Assembly (NCBI GenBank): GCA_007133925.1
Contig: SLLU01000027.1
Location: forward strand, 1 to 5,666
Length of the DNA: 5,666 nt
Reading direction: 5' to 3'
Source: Candidatus Halarchaeoplasma halalkaliphilum
GTDB lineage: Archaea; Thermoplasmatota; Thermoplasmata; Halarchaeoplasmatales; Halarchaeoplasmataceae
How positions within the stretch are numbered: position 1 is the stretch's first letter; each line of letters starts with the position of its first letter. Below are positions 1 through 5,666 of the stretch, piece by piece. Under the pieces are notes generated by a model that saw only the letters and a list, made by a program, of their open reading frames with translations, had not been told where the DNA came from and ran no database searches. The translations under genes and the position numbers were made by a program.

Positions 1-3000
1 GTCTTTACGAAGAAGGATACCATATACGGTTGATGAAACCCCTGATAAGTGTGCCTCAGATACGTGAGAGGGGGCAGATAGTGGACATATGGATAAGGAA
101 TCCCGCCGGGGATGAACACACTCCCTGGGAGGCATGGCTTGTCAAGGAATATACAGGAGGTTACAGGGAGGAGTTCGGGATGGAGATAATGGCAGTTGAG
201 GAAGCGGACCACAGACCCGGGGAACACAATTGGTATCTCACAGCTGTGGTGCCGGAGGGTGCCCGGGAAGAGTTGTACGATCTTAAGATATCCGACGGAA
301 CGGTTTCCACAGTGAGCATCCAATCCGTCCAGGTGAGGAACGAGATAACGGACCGATTCACCTTCGTCAGTGCCCCGGATACACACATCGGTTACGTGGA
401 CGGCGGTGAGCCGGCGGCGGTTCATCGTTTCAGGGAATTCGTACATGAGATGAACCTCATAAGGCCGGATTTCGTCACATTCGAGGGAGACATTTGTGAT
501 AAAGAGCCTCCGTTCTGGGCCGCTCAAAATCCACCACCGGAATACCAGGATGAAAAATTCTTCAACCTGTTACAGGAGTTGGAGGTGCCTGCCTATGTGG
601 TCCAGGGTAACCACGATTATTCCTACGTGCCTTTGTGGGCGGAACCAGGGCCGGAGGTCGGCATAGAATCGTATCAGAAGTGGATCAATCCCCACCTGAA
701 TTACACGTTCACCTATGCAGACGATTACTTCTTCGTAATGCAGAATTCAGAAAGACCGGCGTTTCCCTGGGAAACTCCTCTCAACCCCTTGAACACCGCA
801 GGGTTGATGACCATGGAGAACGTTACGTGGATGGAGGAAGTACTGGCGGAGAACATGGACAAAAGGATGCGATTTGTACACATGCATCACCCAGTCTATC
901 CGAACCAGATACATTATGACGACGTGAGGGATGCTTTCATAGATGCGGTGATAGAATACGAAGTCACCGCAGTTTTTGCCGGGCATATTCACGGCCGGAG
1001 GAACATATTCGACGCCCACGGCGATAGTATAGAGGGGGACCCAACCCAGGGTGAACGGCCCCTTCATGTGACCTCCGCAGATCTTGTTAAGGGTACCGGG
1101 GAGTACAGGATGATACGGATCAACGGCGATGATATAGAGTTCTTGACCTACGATCTGAACGGTGATGGGGAAAGGGATGATAGAGCTGGGATACCCAGGG
1201 GACAGATATCCGTGGAGTTTTCACCACCCAACGACGGTACCAACACACAGGTGGTGGCAACCGTAGAGAATAACCTCTACGAATCCTTTGAGGACGCTTT
1301 CGTTAAATTCAAAGTACCTTCACTCCCTCCCGGTCACGAATACGTTGTGGAGAACGGCACTGTGCTGGAAGATATAGACACCGGCGAGGTGAATATATTT
1401 TATGTGAACACGGATCTGGACATGGACAGTACCAAACAGGTGACCATAAGAAGACTTCATTGGGTGGACACTCTCACGGCTACTGATATGGCTCCAACCC
1501 AGGGCCGGATCAGGGGCCGGCTGCCGGATATATCCCAGGATGTGGACGTATTCTTTAGATACCGGGTTAATGGTGAAAGCGACTGGACACAGGTGGACAT
1601 GGGCACCAACACAGGTCCCTGGGACTTCTCATACGATGTATCTGACCTGAATCCCCTTCTGGTATACGAATTCAAAGCCGGCGTGCTTGTGGGCTCCGGT
1701 GCGGATCAGCGGGAGATACTGGGAGAGACGTTCAACCTGGTTCCCGCTGACATATCCCGGACCACCCAGACCTGGCAGGAGTGGAGCTCTTACCAGACCA
1801 TGGAGGGACTGGCCTTGGAAAGGAACGAACTTCTGCTCGAGATGATGGAAGAAGAGGTCACCTTCCAGTTCACCGGTGAAAAAAAGGTCTTTTCCGTGGA
1901 AGATTATACGTACATGCACGTGAAGATGCTGGGTGCCGGTGGAGGCGGTGCCGTTCACGGAGGGGACTGGACCGGCGGAACCGGTGGGGACGGAGGACTT
2001 CTTGAAGCTACCTTTGACGTGTCCCAGTTCTCCGAATTACATATCTATGTGGGTGAAGGAGGGAAGACGGGAGATGGTCTCTCCGCCAGCATCACCCCTG
2101 GTGGGTGGGGTGGATCCCATGGAGGTGCCACCCTCATAGACACCTATGTGTATGGTTCTCCCCACGCAGGTGCCGGTGGAGGTTCCACGGAGATAGTGGG
2201 TGTCACGGATGACGGTACCGAAGTATGGCTTGCTGCCGCTGATGCGGGAGGAGGCGGTGGTGAAGTGGAAGACATAACCATGATCGGCATACGGGATCGG
2301 GCCATAGGCGGCGGAGGCGGCGGAGCCGGGGGTCTAGGCGGGCAGATACCGGAAGGCATTGAAAAACAACCGGGGGAGGACGCTCAGACCGCAGATGAGG
2401 GCTCCACACCCAGGGAAGGCCAGGGCTTGGGAGGAAACGGCGGTGACGCCGATACGGATCACGACGGAGAGCACATGGCCTGGCCGGGTGACCCGGGCGG
2501 ATACCAGTACAACGAGCTCTACCTGCTTGAACTCATAGAGGCTGACACAGGGGGTCACACCGGTTCCGGTGGAAAGACCAATGCCAACGACGGAGAACAC
2601 GATCCCTTCAGGGATGGCCGGGACGGCAGCATACATGTACATCTACTGAACCTGAGCATAGACAACGGTATTCGGATATCCGAGCCTTTGAGCCTGGGAT
2701 CCATAAACGAGACCACAGGCAGTTTGATCTCCTGGGATGCTGAAACGCCCGGGGACTCGGACGTAAAGATATACACCGGTATATCCACAGGCGGTGAACC
2801 GGAAGAATGGTTCGAGGCGGAGTCTGGGGGTGCTATCCCGGGCCTGGACCTCATAGAGGATTTCAGGGGCAAGTACCTATGGACCAAGCAAGAGTTCATA
2901 CTGGGCGGTTCCACATCACCTCCAAGATTGAATGCACTCTCCGAAGCCATCATGGCTTCGACCCATGAAATGAAAACCATGGATATTCACTTGCACGATC

Positions 3001-3497
3001 ACACTGATTCCGACGGCTGGAACTTCGTGTCCTTCAACCTGATGGTACCGGACACTTCTTTAGAGGCCATACTGGAACATACCGAATATGGCATATCCGG
3101 TAACTACGATCGGGTGATGTACTACGACGCTTCGGCAGGAAGTTGGTATTCTCACTTAACCGGCAGGCCGGATCACTTCAACAATCTGGGGCGCTGGGAC
3201 CATACCATGGGCATCTGGATACGGATGACGGCGGATGATGTTTTGACGGTGGAGGGGACTGCTCCCTACCAGACCACCATCACTCTGGAACCGGGGTGGA
3301 ACATGGTGGGACTGCCAAGTTCCACCGAGGGTAACCACGGACTTCCTTCCCAGATCAGTATGGTGGGGCGATTCCATATGGCATCCCCTTACAACATAGC
3401 CTACGAGGATGCGGACGGATTCCAATTCCGACCCGGGGAGGCGTATTGGGTCCGCAACGATGCTCACCATGCCGTAGATTGGGTCATAGAATATTGA
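1..3497 (+). CDS. Large multidomain calcineurin-like metallophosphoesterase, 5'-partial (probably secreted/surface)
   Basis: The frame is open from base 3 to a TGA at 3495-3497. A TTG at 30 and an ATG at 33 are available, but nine sense codons precede them in frame, no well-spaced ribosome-binding site is present, and no signal peptide follows. The start is therefore most likely upstream of the window. With TTG30 as residue 1 (1155 residues visible), the order is: beta-sandwich N-terminal domain (about 1-108); metallophosphoesterase domain (about 110-375) with all metal-binding motifs; two beta-rich domains (about 390-475 and 484-572, the second fibronectin III-like); a glycine-rich domain (about 609-872); a beta domain (about 873-970); and a C-terminal WNxV module (996-1155). 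The family hydrolyses phosphomono- or phosphodiesters with a two-metal centre; the substrate is unknown. Domain style suggests export, but the signal peptide is not visible. No C-terminal membrane helix or sorting motif is seen. Confidence 0.93.
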   Translation, partial: LYEEGYHIRLMKPLISVPQIRERGQIVDIWIRNPAGDEHTPWEAWLVKEYTGGYREEFGMEIMAVEEADHRPGEHNWYLTAVVPEGAREELYDLKISDGTVSTVSIQSVQVRNEITDRFTFVSAPDTHIGYVDGGEPAAVHRFREFVHEMNLIRPDFVTFEGDICDKEPPFWAAQNPPPEYQDEKFFNLLQELEVPAYVVQGNHDYSYVPLWAEPGPEVGIESYQKWINPHLNYTFTYADDYFFVMQNSERPAFPWETPLNPLNTAGLMTMENVTWMEEVLAENMDKRMRFVHMHHPVYPNQIHYDDVRDAFIDAVIEYEVTAVFAGHIHGRRNIFDAHGDSIEGDPTQGERPLHVTSADLVKGTGEYRMIRINGDDIEFLTYDLNGDGERDDRAGIPRGQISVEFSPPNDGTNTQVVATVENNLYESFEDAFVKFKVPSLPPGHEYVVENGTVLEDIDTGEVNIFYVNTDLDMDSTKQVTIRRLHWVDTLTATDMAPTQGRIRGRLPDISQDVDVFFRYRVNGESDWTQVDMGTNTGPWDFSYDVSDLNPLLVYEFKAGVLVGSGADQREILGETFNLVPADISRTTQTWQEWSSYQTMEGLALERNELLLEMMEEEVTFQFTGEKKVFSVEDYTYMHVKMLGAGGGGAVHGGDWTGGTGGDGGLLEATFDVSQFSELHIYVGEGGKTGDGLSASITPGGWGGSHGGATLIDTYVYGSPHAGAGGGSTEIVGVTDDGTEVWLAAADAGGGGGEVEDITMIGIRDRAIGGGGGGAGGLGGQIPEGIEKQPGEDAQTADEGSTPREGQGLGGNGGDADTDHDGEHMAWPGDPGGYQYNELYLLELIEADTGGHTGSGGKTNANDGEHDPFRDGRDGSIHVHLLNLSIDNGIRISEPLSLGSINETTGSLISWDAETPGDSDVKIYTGISTGGEPEEWFEAESGGAIPGLDLIEDFRGKYLWTKQEFILGGSTSPPRLNALSEAIMASTHEMKTMDIHLHDHTDSDGWNFVSFNLMVPDTSLEAILEHTEYGISGNYDRVMYYDASAGSWYSHLTGRPDHFNNLGRWDHTMGIWIRMTADDVLTVEGTAPYQTTITLEPGWNMVGLPSSTEGNHGLPSQISMVGRFHMASPYNIAYEDADGFQFRPGEAYWVRNDAHHAVDWVIEY
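357..1154 (+). other. Calcineurin-like metallophosphoesterase catalytic domain
   Basis: Residues about 110-375 (numbered from TTG30) carry the five conserved blocks in the expected order and spacing: D117-x-H119 (PDTHIG); G153-D154-x-x-D157 (EGDICD); G193-N194-H195-D196 (GNHDY); H286-H287-P (MHHP); and G318-H319-x-H321 (AGHIHG). These supply the ligands for the dinuclear metal centre and the catalytic Asn-His pair known from this superfamily, so the enzyme is predicted to be active. The preceding beta-sandwich domain is a common N-terminal companion of secreted members. The motifs alone do not separate a phosphodiesterase from a phosphatase or nucleotidase. Confidence 0.93.
1152..1187 (+). 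other. Putative calcium-binding loop (DxNxDGxxD) just after the catalytic domain
   Basis: Residues 375-386 begin D-L-N-G-D-G-E-R-D, matching positions 1, 3, 5, 6 and 9 of the EF-hand/dockerin-type calcium loop. Position 12, usually Asp or Glu, is Ala here, so the loop is incomplete or non-canonical. It lies at the junction of the phosphoesterase domain and the next beta domain, where a bound ion could stiffen the hinge. That role is inferred. Confidence 0.45.
1854..2645 (+). other. Glycine-rich domain resembling the ALK/LTK-type glycine-rich domain
   Basis: Residues about 609-872 begin with a beta strand set (TFQFTGEKKVFSVEDYTYMHV) leading into GAGGGGA (635-641). Then come IYVGEGG (672-678), GGWGGSHGG (691-699), AGGGSTEI (714-721), a hydrophobic strand VWLAAADAGGGGGE (732-745) and a Gly-only run GGGGGGAGGLGG (760-771). 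The order 'FTG…F.V … GAGGGG … VGEGG … GGGSTEI … AGGGGG' resembles the glycine-rich domain of ALK/LTK receptors and related bacterial and archaeal surface proteins. In ALK, such glycine segments pack as polyglycine-II helices. The segment from 772 to 865 is glycine- and aspartate-rich and less conserved-looking. The likely role is structural or adhesive, not catalytic. Family assignment is by recalled motif order only. Confidence 0.65.
2307..2324 (+). repeat. Short tandem repeat, GGCGGCGGA x 2, within the glycine-rich coding region
   Basis: Two exact adjacent copies of the 9-mer GGCGGCGGA encode six consecutive glycines. This is a natural product of poly-glycine coding and a possible site of replication slippage in whole-codon units, which would change the length of the glycine run without shifting frame. 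Confidence 0.7.
3015..3494 (+). other. C-terminal duplicated 'WNxV' surface module
   Basis: Residues 996-1155 contain two related halves. The first has GWNFVSFNL (996-1004), a GNYDRVMYYD strand (1024-1033), MGIWIRMT (1060-1067) and a closing VLTVEG (1071-1076). The second has GWNMVGLPS (1089-1097), a YNIAYEDADG segment (1121-1130), PGEAYWVRN (1135-1143) and a closing DWVIEY (1150-1155). The shared order is GWN-x-V, a Tyr/Asp-rich strand, (I/Y)W-hydrophobic-R, then a final strand ending in E. This looks like a pseudo-symmetric beta module that I associate with archaeal exported proteins, where it tends to be the last domain. Its function is unknown; surface attachment or substrate binding are possibilities. 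Confidence 0.6.
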
Positions 3498-3509
3498 AAG
3501 GGATTTCAA
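3494..3509 (+). other. Small hairpin overlapping the stop codon of the metallophosphoesterase gene
   Basis: TTGAAA (3494-3499) and TTTCAA (3504-3509) are perfect inverted repeats around a GGGA loop, which fits the GNRA tetraloop pattern. The stem is only 6 bp, is A/T-rich, and includes the TGA stop. No strong T-tract follows, so it is not called as a terminator. Confidence 0.35.
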
Positions 3510-3518
3510 AACTGTAAT

Positions 3519-3531
3519 CAAAATTTATATA
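3519..3531 (+). promoter_or_regulatory. Archaeal promoter: BRE-like CAAAA plus TATA box TTTATATA
   Basis: TTTATATA at 3524-3531 is a consensus-grade archaeal TATA box, preceded by an A-rich BRE-like element (CAAAA, 3519-3523). At the usual distance of about 25 bases, transcription would start near T3554/G3555, giving a leader of about 16 bases to the ATG at 3571. It serves the hydrolase gene and indicates that this gene can be transcribed separately from the upstream phosphoesterase gene. Confidence 0.75.
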
Positions 3532-3559
3532 TGGGGACCATGGCTAGTTAGATTGTAAA

Positions 3560-3564
3560 AGGTG
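3560..3564 (+). promoter_or_regulatory. Ribosome-binding site of the hydrolase gene
   Basis: AGGTG matches the anti-Shine-Dalgarno end of archaeal 16S rRNA and is 6 bases from ATG3571. It decides the start in favour of this ATG over the internal ATGs at codons 5, 9 and 12, which lie inside the signal peptide. Confidence 0.7.
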
Positions 3565-3570
3565 GAAAAA

Positions 3571-3627
3571 ATGAAGTCTTTCATGGCATTTTTGATGGTG
3601 CTGATGCTTGTGACCGTCATTTCAGCA
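3571..3627 (+). other. Signal peptide of the alpha/beta hydrolase
   Basis: Residues 1-19 have one Lys at position 2, then an uninterrupted hydrophobic core (FMAFLMVLMLVTV), and a likely cleavage after Ala19 in ISA-DG. No cysteine follows the site, so this is a Sec-type signal and not a lipoprotein. No twin arginine is present. Confidence 0.85.
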
Positions 3628-5666
3628 GACGGTGTTTACATTCAGAGTGGGCTCACGGATGATGTTCCACTTCCCCCGGAGGACCTGGAGGTCCGGCACT
3701 ACGGAGGGGTGAAAGAACCCGGGTTCATGGGCGATCTTGATGTGGAAATATGGAGCACCGAGTTCACGGGGCCCTACGGTGAAACGGTACCTGTTGACAT
3801 ATACTATCCCGCGGATGGGGAAAACGGACCGTACCCGGTGATAATACAGTTCAACGGGTTCATGATGGCCAACAAAGGCCTGGCCATGTGGTGTGAATAC
3901 TATGCCAGTTGGGGGTACGTGGTATCCGCCGTACACCTGCAGTACATGAGGGCAGTGAACCTGGATCTGGAAAAATGCGCCTACGAAGTCCTGGCCAACA
4001 TCGATTTCCTGGTTGAGATGAGTGAAGAACCCGGCAGCCCCTTAGAGGGGTTGGTGGATGGTGAAAGATGTGGACTGACGGGTTATTCCCTGGGTGGTAA
4101 GGTAGGTCTCATGGCAGACGTGTACGATTCCCGACAGGGCAACGACCGTATCAAAGCCATATCCACCAAGGCAATGGCCATAATGTTTCAGCCGGATCTT
4201 GTACCCATGTTGGACGAGGTGACCACACCGGTTCAGATACAGACGGGAGATAAGGACGAATTCACTCCTCCGGATAACAACTCACAGGTGGTTTATGACA
4301 ATATGGACAACGCATCCACCCAATACGTGCTCATCGCAGGGGCGAACCACGAACAGTACCAGGATGACGAAACCTTCGGCTCCGGTCTCGTTGACGGTGA
4401 TCCCGAGATATCCCGTGAAGAGCAACACAGGATCGGACGCAGGTACTCGACTGCATTTTTCAACTACTACATAAAGGGAGAGACGGGTTACGGTGAGTAT
4501 CTCTACGGTGAGTACGCTCAACAGGATGTGGAGGAAGACATACTGGTATTCAACGATTTCAAGCACGTGGATTATGTTCCGCCAGAACCGGGAAAGGAAC
4601 ACAACCTGGTAACCTGGAGGTCCGGTTCCCGTGAATCAGTGAGTCATTACAACGTGTATCGTTCTGCGGATCAGGACGGGCCCTACGAACTCATCGCGTC
4701 CGTGGATTCCCGGGAATCCGGGGAGTATCGTTATCTGGATATGTACAAGGGTACCGGAGATGATATCTGGTGGTGGTATCTGGTAAGAGCGGTTGTGGAT
4801 GGTGTGGAGGAGGAGAACAACAACACTGTGCAGGAGCCCGGTGAAAACGAAGCGCCTTTCATCACGTTGACCCGGCCCAACGGCGGCGAGATATTTGATG
4901 GACGTGGGGAGGAGGAGATCACATGGAGCACCGAGGCCGGGGACGACCTCATAGACGGCATAACATTGCGTTACAGTGCGGACGGTGGTGAGACCTGGAA
5001 TACTATCGTTGAAGATATTCCCGACCAGGGGACCTACCTGTGGACCGTTCCTAACCACGGAAGCACAACGTGTTTGGTAAGGGCGGTGGTGAGAGACACT
5101 TCCGGCAGCATAGGTATTGATACAAGTGACCAGTACTTTAGCATAGAGGGTGTATCTCCTTTGCCTCCCGTGAATCTAAACGTGGAGCACGGGGGGATAG
5201 ACGAGACACTGGATAACGGTATGTTTCATGATGACCATTCACCGTGGGTGCTGACCCGGGTAGTGGACGGAGGTGAGGCCAGATGGGACGAAGAACACTT
5301 TGAAGAGGGCGGTTCAATATACGTAAGGGCCGAAGCCATTGGGGAGTTTAACGTTAGTACGGAAGACTCTTACTGGGAGCAGGAGATACGTCCCGTATCC
5401 GAAGAGGTAGTGCTCACCGGGGCTTTCAGAAAGGTTCTTTTCTATGGCTCCGGATGGCGTTGGGAAACCTTCGTCCATGATGCCCGTGTGGAGGTACTGC
5501 TTTACGATACGTCTGCGGGCTGGCAGAGCGTTTTTGTGGATGATGCTATCTCCGTTGGAGACACCGGTTGGGTGGAATTCGAGACTAACGGTTACGAACC
5601 CCTGGGGCAAGTGAACGCAGTGCGTCTGAGGATGCACGCGGAGGCCGAGGGAGACACCGGTCCCCA
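3571..5666 (+). CDS. Secreted alpha/beta hydrolase (dienelactone hydrolase/chlorophyllase-like) with C-terminal FN3 and PNGGE domains, 3'-partial
   Basis: The frame is open from ATG3571 to the window edge without a stop (698 codons seen). Residues 1-19 form a signal peptide. Residues about 50-315 are an alpha/beta hydrolase: VIIQFNGF (90-97) gives the oxyanion-hole strand, G171-Y-S173-L-G-G is the nucleophile elbow, D229 in TGDKDE is the likely acid, and H260 in AGANH the likely catalytic His. This predicts an exported serine hydrolase of ester-type bonds; the substrate is unknown. A fibronectin III-like domain (about 338-420), a PNGGE domain (about 425-527) and a beta-rich region (532 onward) follow. 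The chain is very acidic: by hand count about 127 Asp+Glu against about 42 Lys+Arg, with only about 13 Lys. It has its own promoter, 73 bases after the phosphoesterase gene. Any C-terminal anchor lies outside the window. A peptidase-type S9 fold relative is the main alternative. Confidence 0.9.
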   Translation, partial: MKSFMAFLMVLMLVTVISADGVYIQSGLTDDVPLPPEDLEVRHYGGVKEPGFMGDLDVEIWSTEFTGPYGETVPVDIYYPADGENGPYPVIIQFNGFMMANKGLAMWCEYYASWGYVVSAVHLQYMRAVNLDLEKCAYEVLANIDFLVEMSEEPGSPLEGLVDGERCGLTGYSLGGKVGLMADVYDSRQGNDRIKAISTKAMAIMFQPDLVPMLDEVTTPVQIQTGDKDEFTPPDNNSQVVYDNMDNASTQYVLIAGANHEQYQDDETFGSGLVDGDPEISREEQHRIGRRYSTAFFNYYIKGETGYGEYLYGEYAQQDVEEDILVFNDFKHVDYVPPEPGKEHNLVTWRSGSRESVSHYNVYRSADQDGPYELIASVDSRESGEYRYLDMYKGTGDDIWWWYLVRAVVDGVEEENNNTVQEPGENEAPFITLTRPNGGEIFDGRGEEEITWSTEAGDDLIDGITLRYSADGGETWNTIVEDIPDQGTYLWTVPNHGSTTCLVRAVVRDTSGSIGIDTSDQYFSIEGVSPLPPVNLNVEHGGIDETLDNGMFHDDHSPWVLTRVVDGGEARWDEEHFEEGGSIYVRAEAIGEFNVSTEDSYWEQEIRPVSEEVVLTGAFRKVLFYGSGWRWETFVHDARVEVLLYDTSAGWQSVFVDDAISVGDTGWVEFETNGYEPLGQVNAVRLRMHAEAEGDTGP
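4081..4098 (+). other. Nucleophile elbow GYSLGG of the hydrolase
   Basis: Codons 171-176 encode G-Y-S-L-G-G, the GxSxG elbow with Ser173 as the predicted nucleophile. It follows a short strand (RCGLT) and precedes a small-residue helix (KVGLMA), as expected for the fold. Confidence 0.88.
4843..5151 (+). other. PNGGE-type beta-sandwich domain
   Basis: Residues 425-527 read ITLTRPNGGE (431-440), EEEITWST (447-454), ITLRYSADGGETW (464-476), and GTYLWTVPNH (487-496), then a closing AVVRDTSGSIG…YFSIEG. This matches a well-known extracellular module in which 'PNGGE', a W-containing strand, 'YS.DGG.TW' and 'G.Y.W.VP' appear in that order. It is a spacer or binding domain in secreted bacterial and archaeal proteins. 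Confidence 0.8.

Noticed and set aside
635..919. Alternative plus-strand frame of 94 codons
   Set aside because: It overlaps the catalytic motifs of the phosphoesterase in another frame and has no supporting signals.
1930..2340. G-quadruplex-forming DNA in the glycine-rich region
   Set aside because: There are many GG and GGG runs, but they are fully explained by glycine codons, and nothing points to a separate role for the DNA structure.
2144..2359. Proline-rich minus-strand frame
   Set aside because: The proline runs are the complement of the GGN glycine codons of the glycine-rich domain, not an independent gene.
2555..2980. Minus-strand frame of 141 codons
   Set aside because: It lies wholly inside the phosphoesterase gene, has no promoter or ribosome-binding site that I can see, and its translation has no domain pattern; it is an antisense shadow.
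3498..3570. Possible transcription terminator between the two genes
   Set aside because: No run of five or more T follows the first gene; the only hairpin is short and A/T-rich, so termination here is not supported.
4636..5058. Minus-strand frame of 140 codons
   Set aside because: It overlaps the FN3 and PNGGE domains of the plus-strand hydrolase, which show clear protein motifs; the minus frame does not.

Overview
This window looks like archaeal chromosomal DNA. The supporting signs are a TTTATATA box with an A-rich flank upstream of the second gene, an AGGTG ribosome-binding site, heavy use of ATA (Ile) and AGG (Arg) codons, and two large multidomain secreted-type proteins. The C-terminal 'GWNxVxxxL … GNYDRVMYYDAS … MGIWIRMT' module of the first protein resembles modules I associate with surface proteins of Thermoplasmata and related Euryarchaeota. 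That lineage call is recall plus inference, not a search result. The second protein is very acidic and poor in lysine, which fits a saline habitat or simply a cell-surface location.

Layout: both genes are on the + strand and both are cut by the window. Bases 1-3497 hold the 3' part of a very large calcineurin-like metallophosphoesterase. Its frame is open through the left edge, so the true start and any signal peptide lie upstream. After the catalytic domain come beta-rich domains, a long glycine-rich domain resembling the one in ALK/LTK receptors, another beta domain, and a C-terminal module that appears to be an internal duplication. Bases 3498-3570 are a short intergenic region with a small hairpin over the first stop codon, an archaeal promoter and a ribosome-binding site. 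Bases 3571-5666 are a second large gene that runs off the right edge without a stop. It encodes a signal peptide, an alpha/beta hydrolase with GYSLGG nucleophile elbow and candidate Asp and His, a fibronectin type III-like domain, a 'PNGGE' sandwich domain and a further beta-rich region.

Together the genes suggest a cell-surface or exported hydrolase locus: one phosphoesterase and one carboxylester-type hydrolase, each carrying a string of adhesion or spacer modules. The second gene has its own promoter, so the two need not be co-transcribed. The substrates cannot be read from the sequence. I see no RNA genes, mobile elements, CRISPR array or minus-strand genes. The long minus-strand frames are shadows of the two plus-strand genes.
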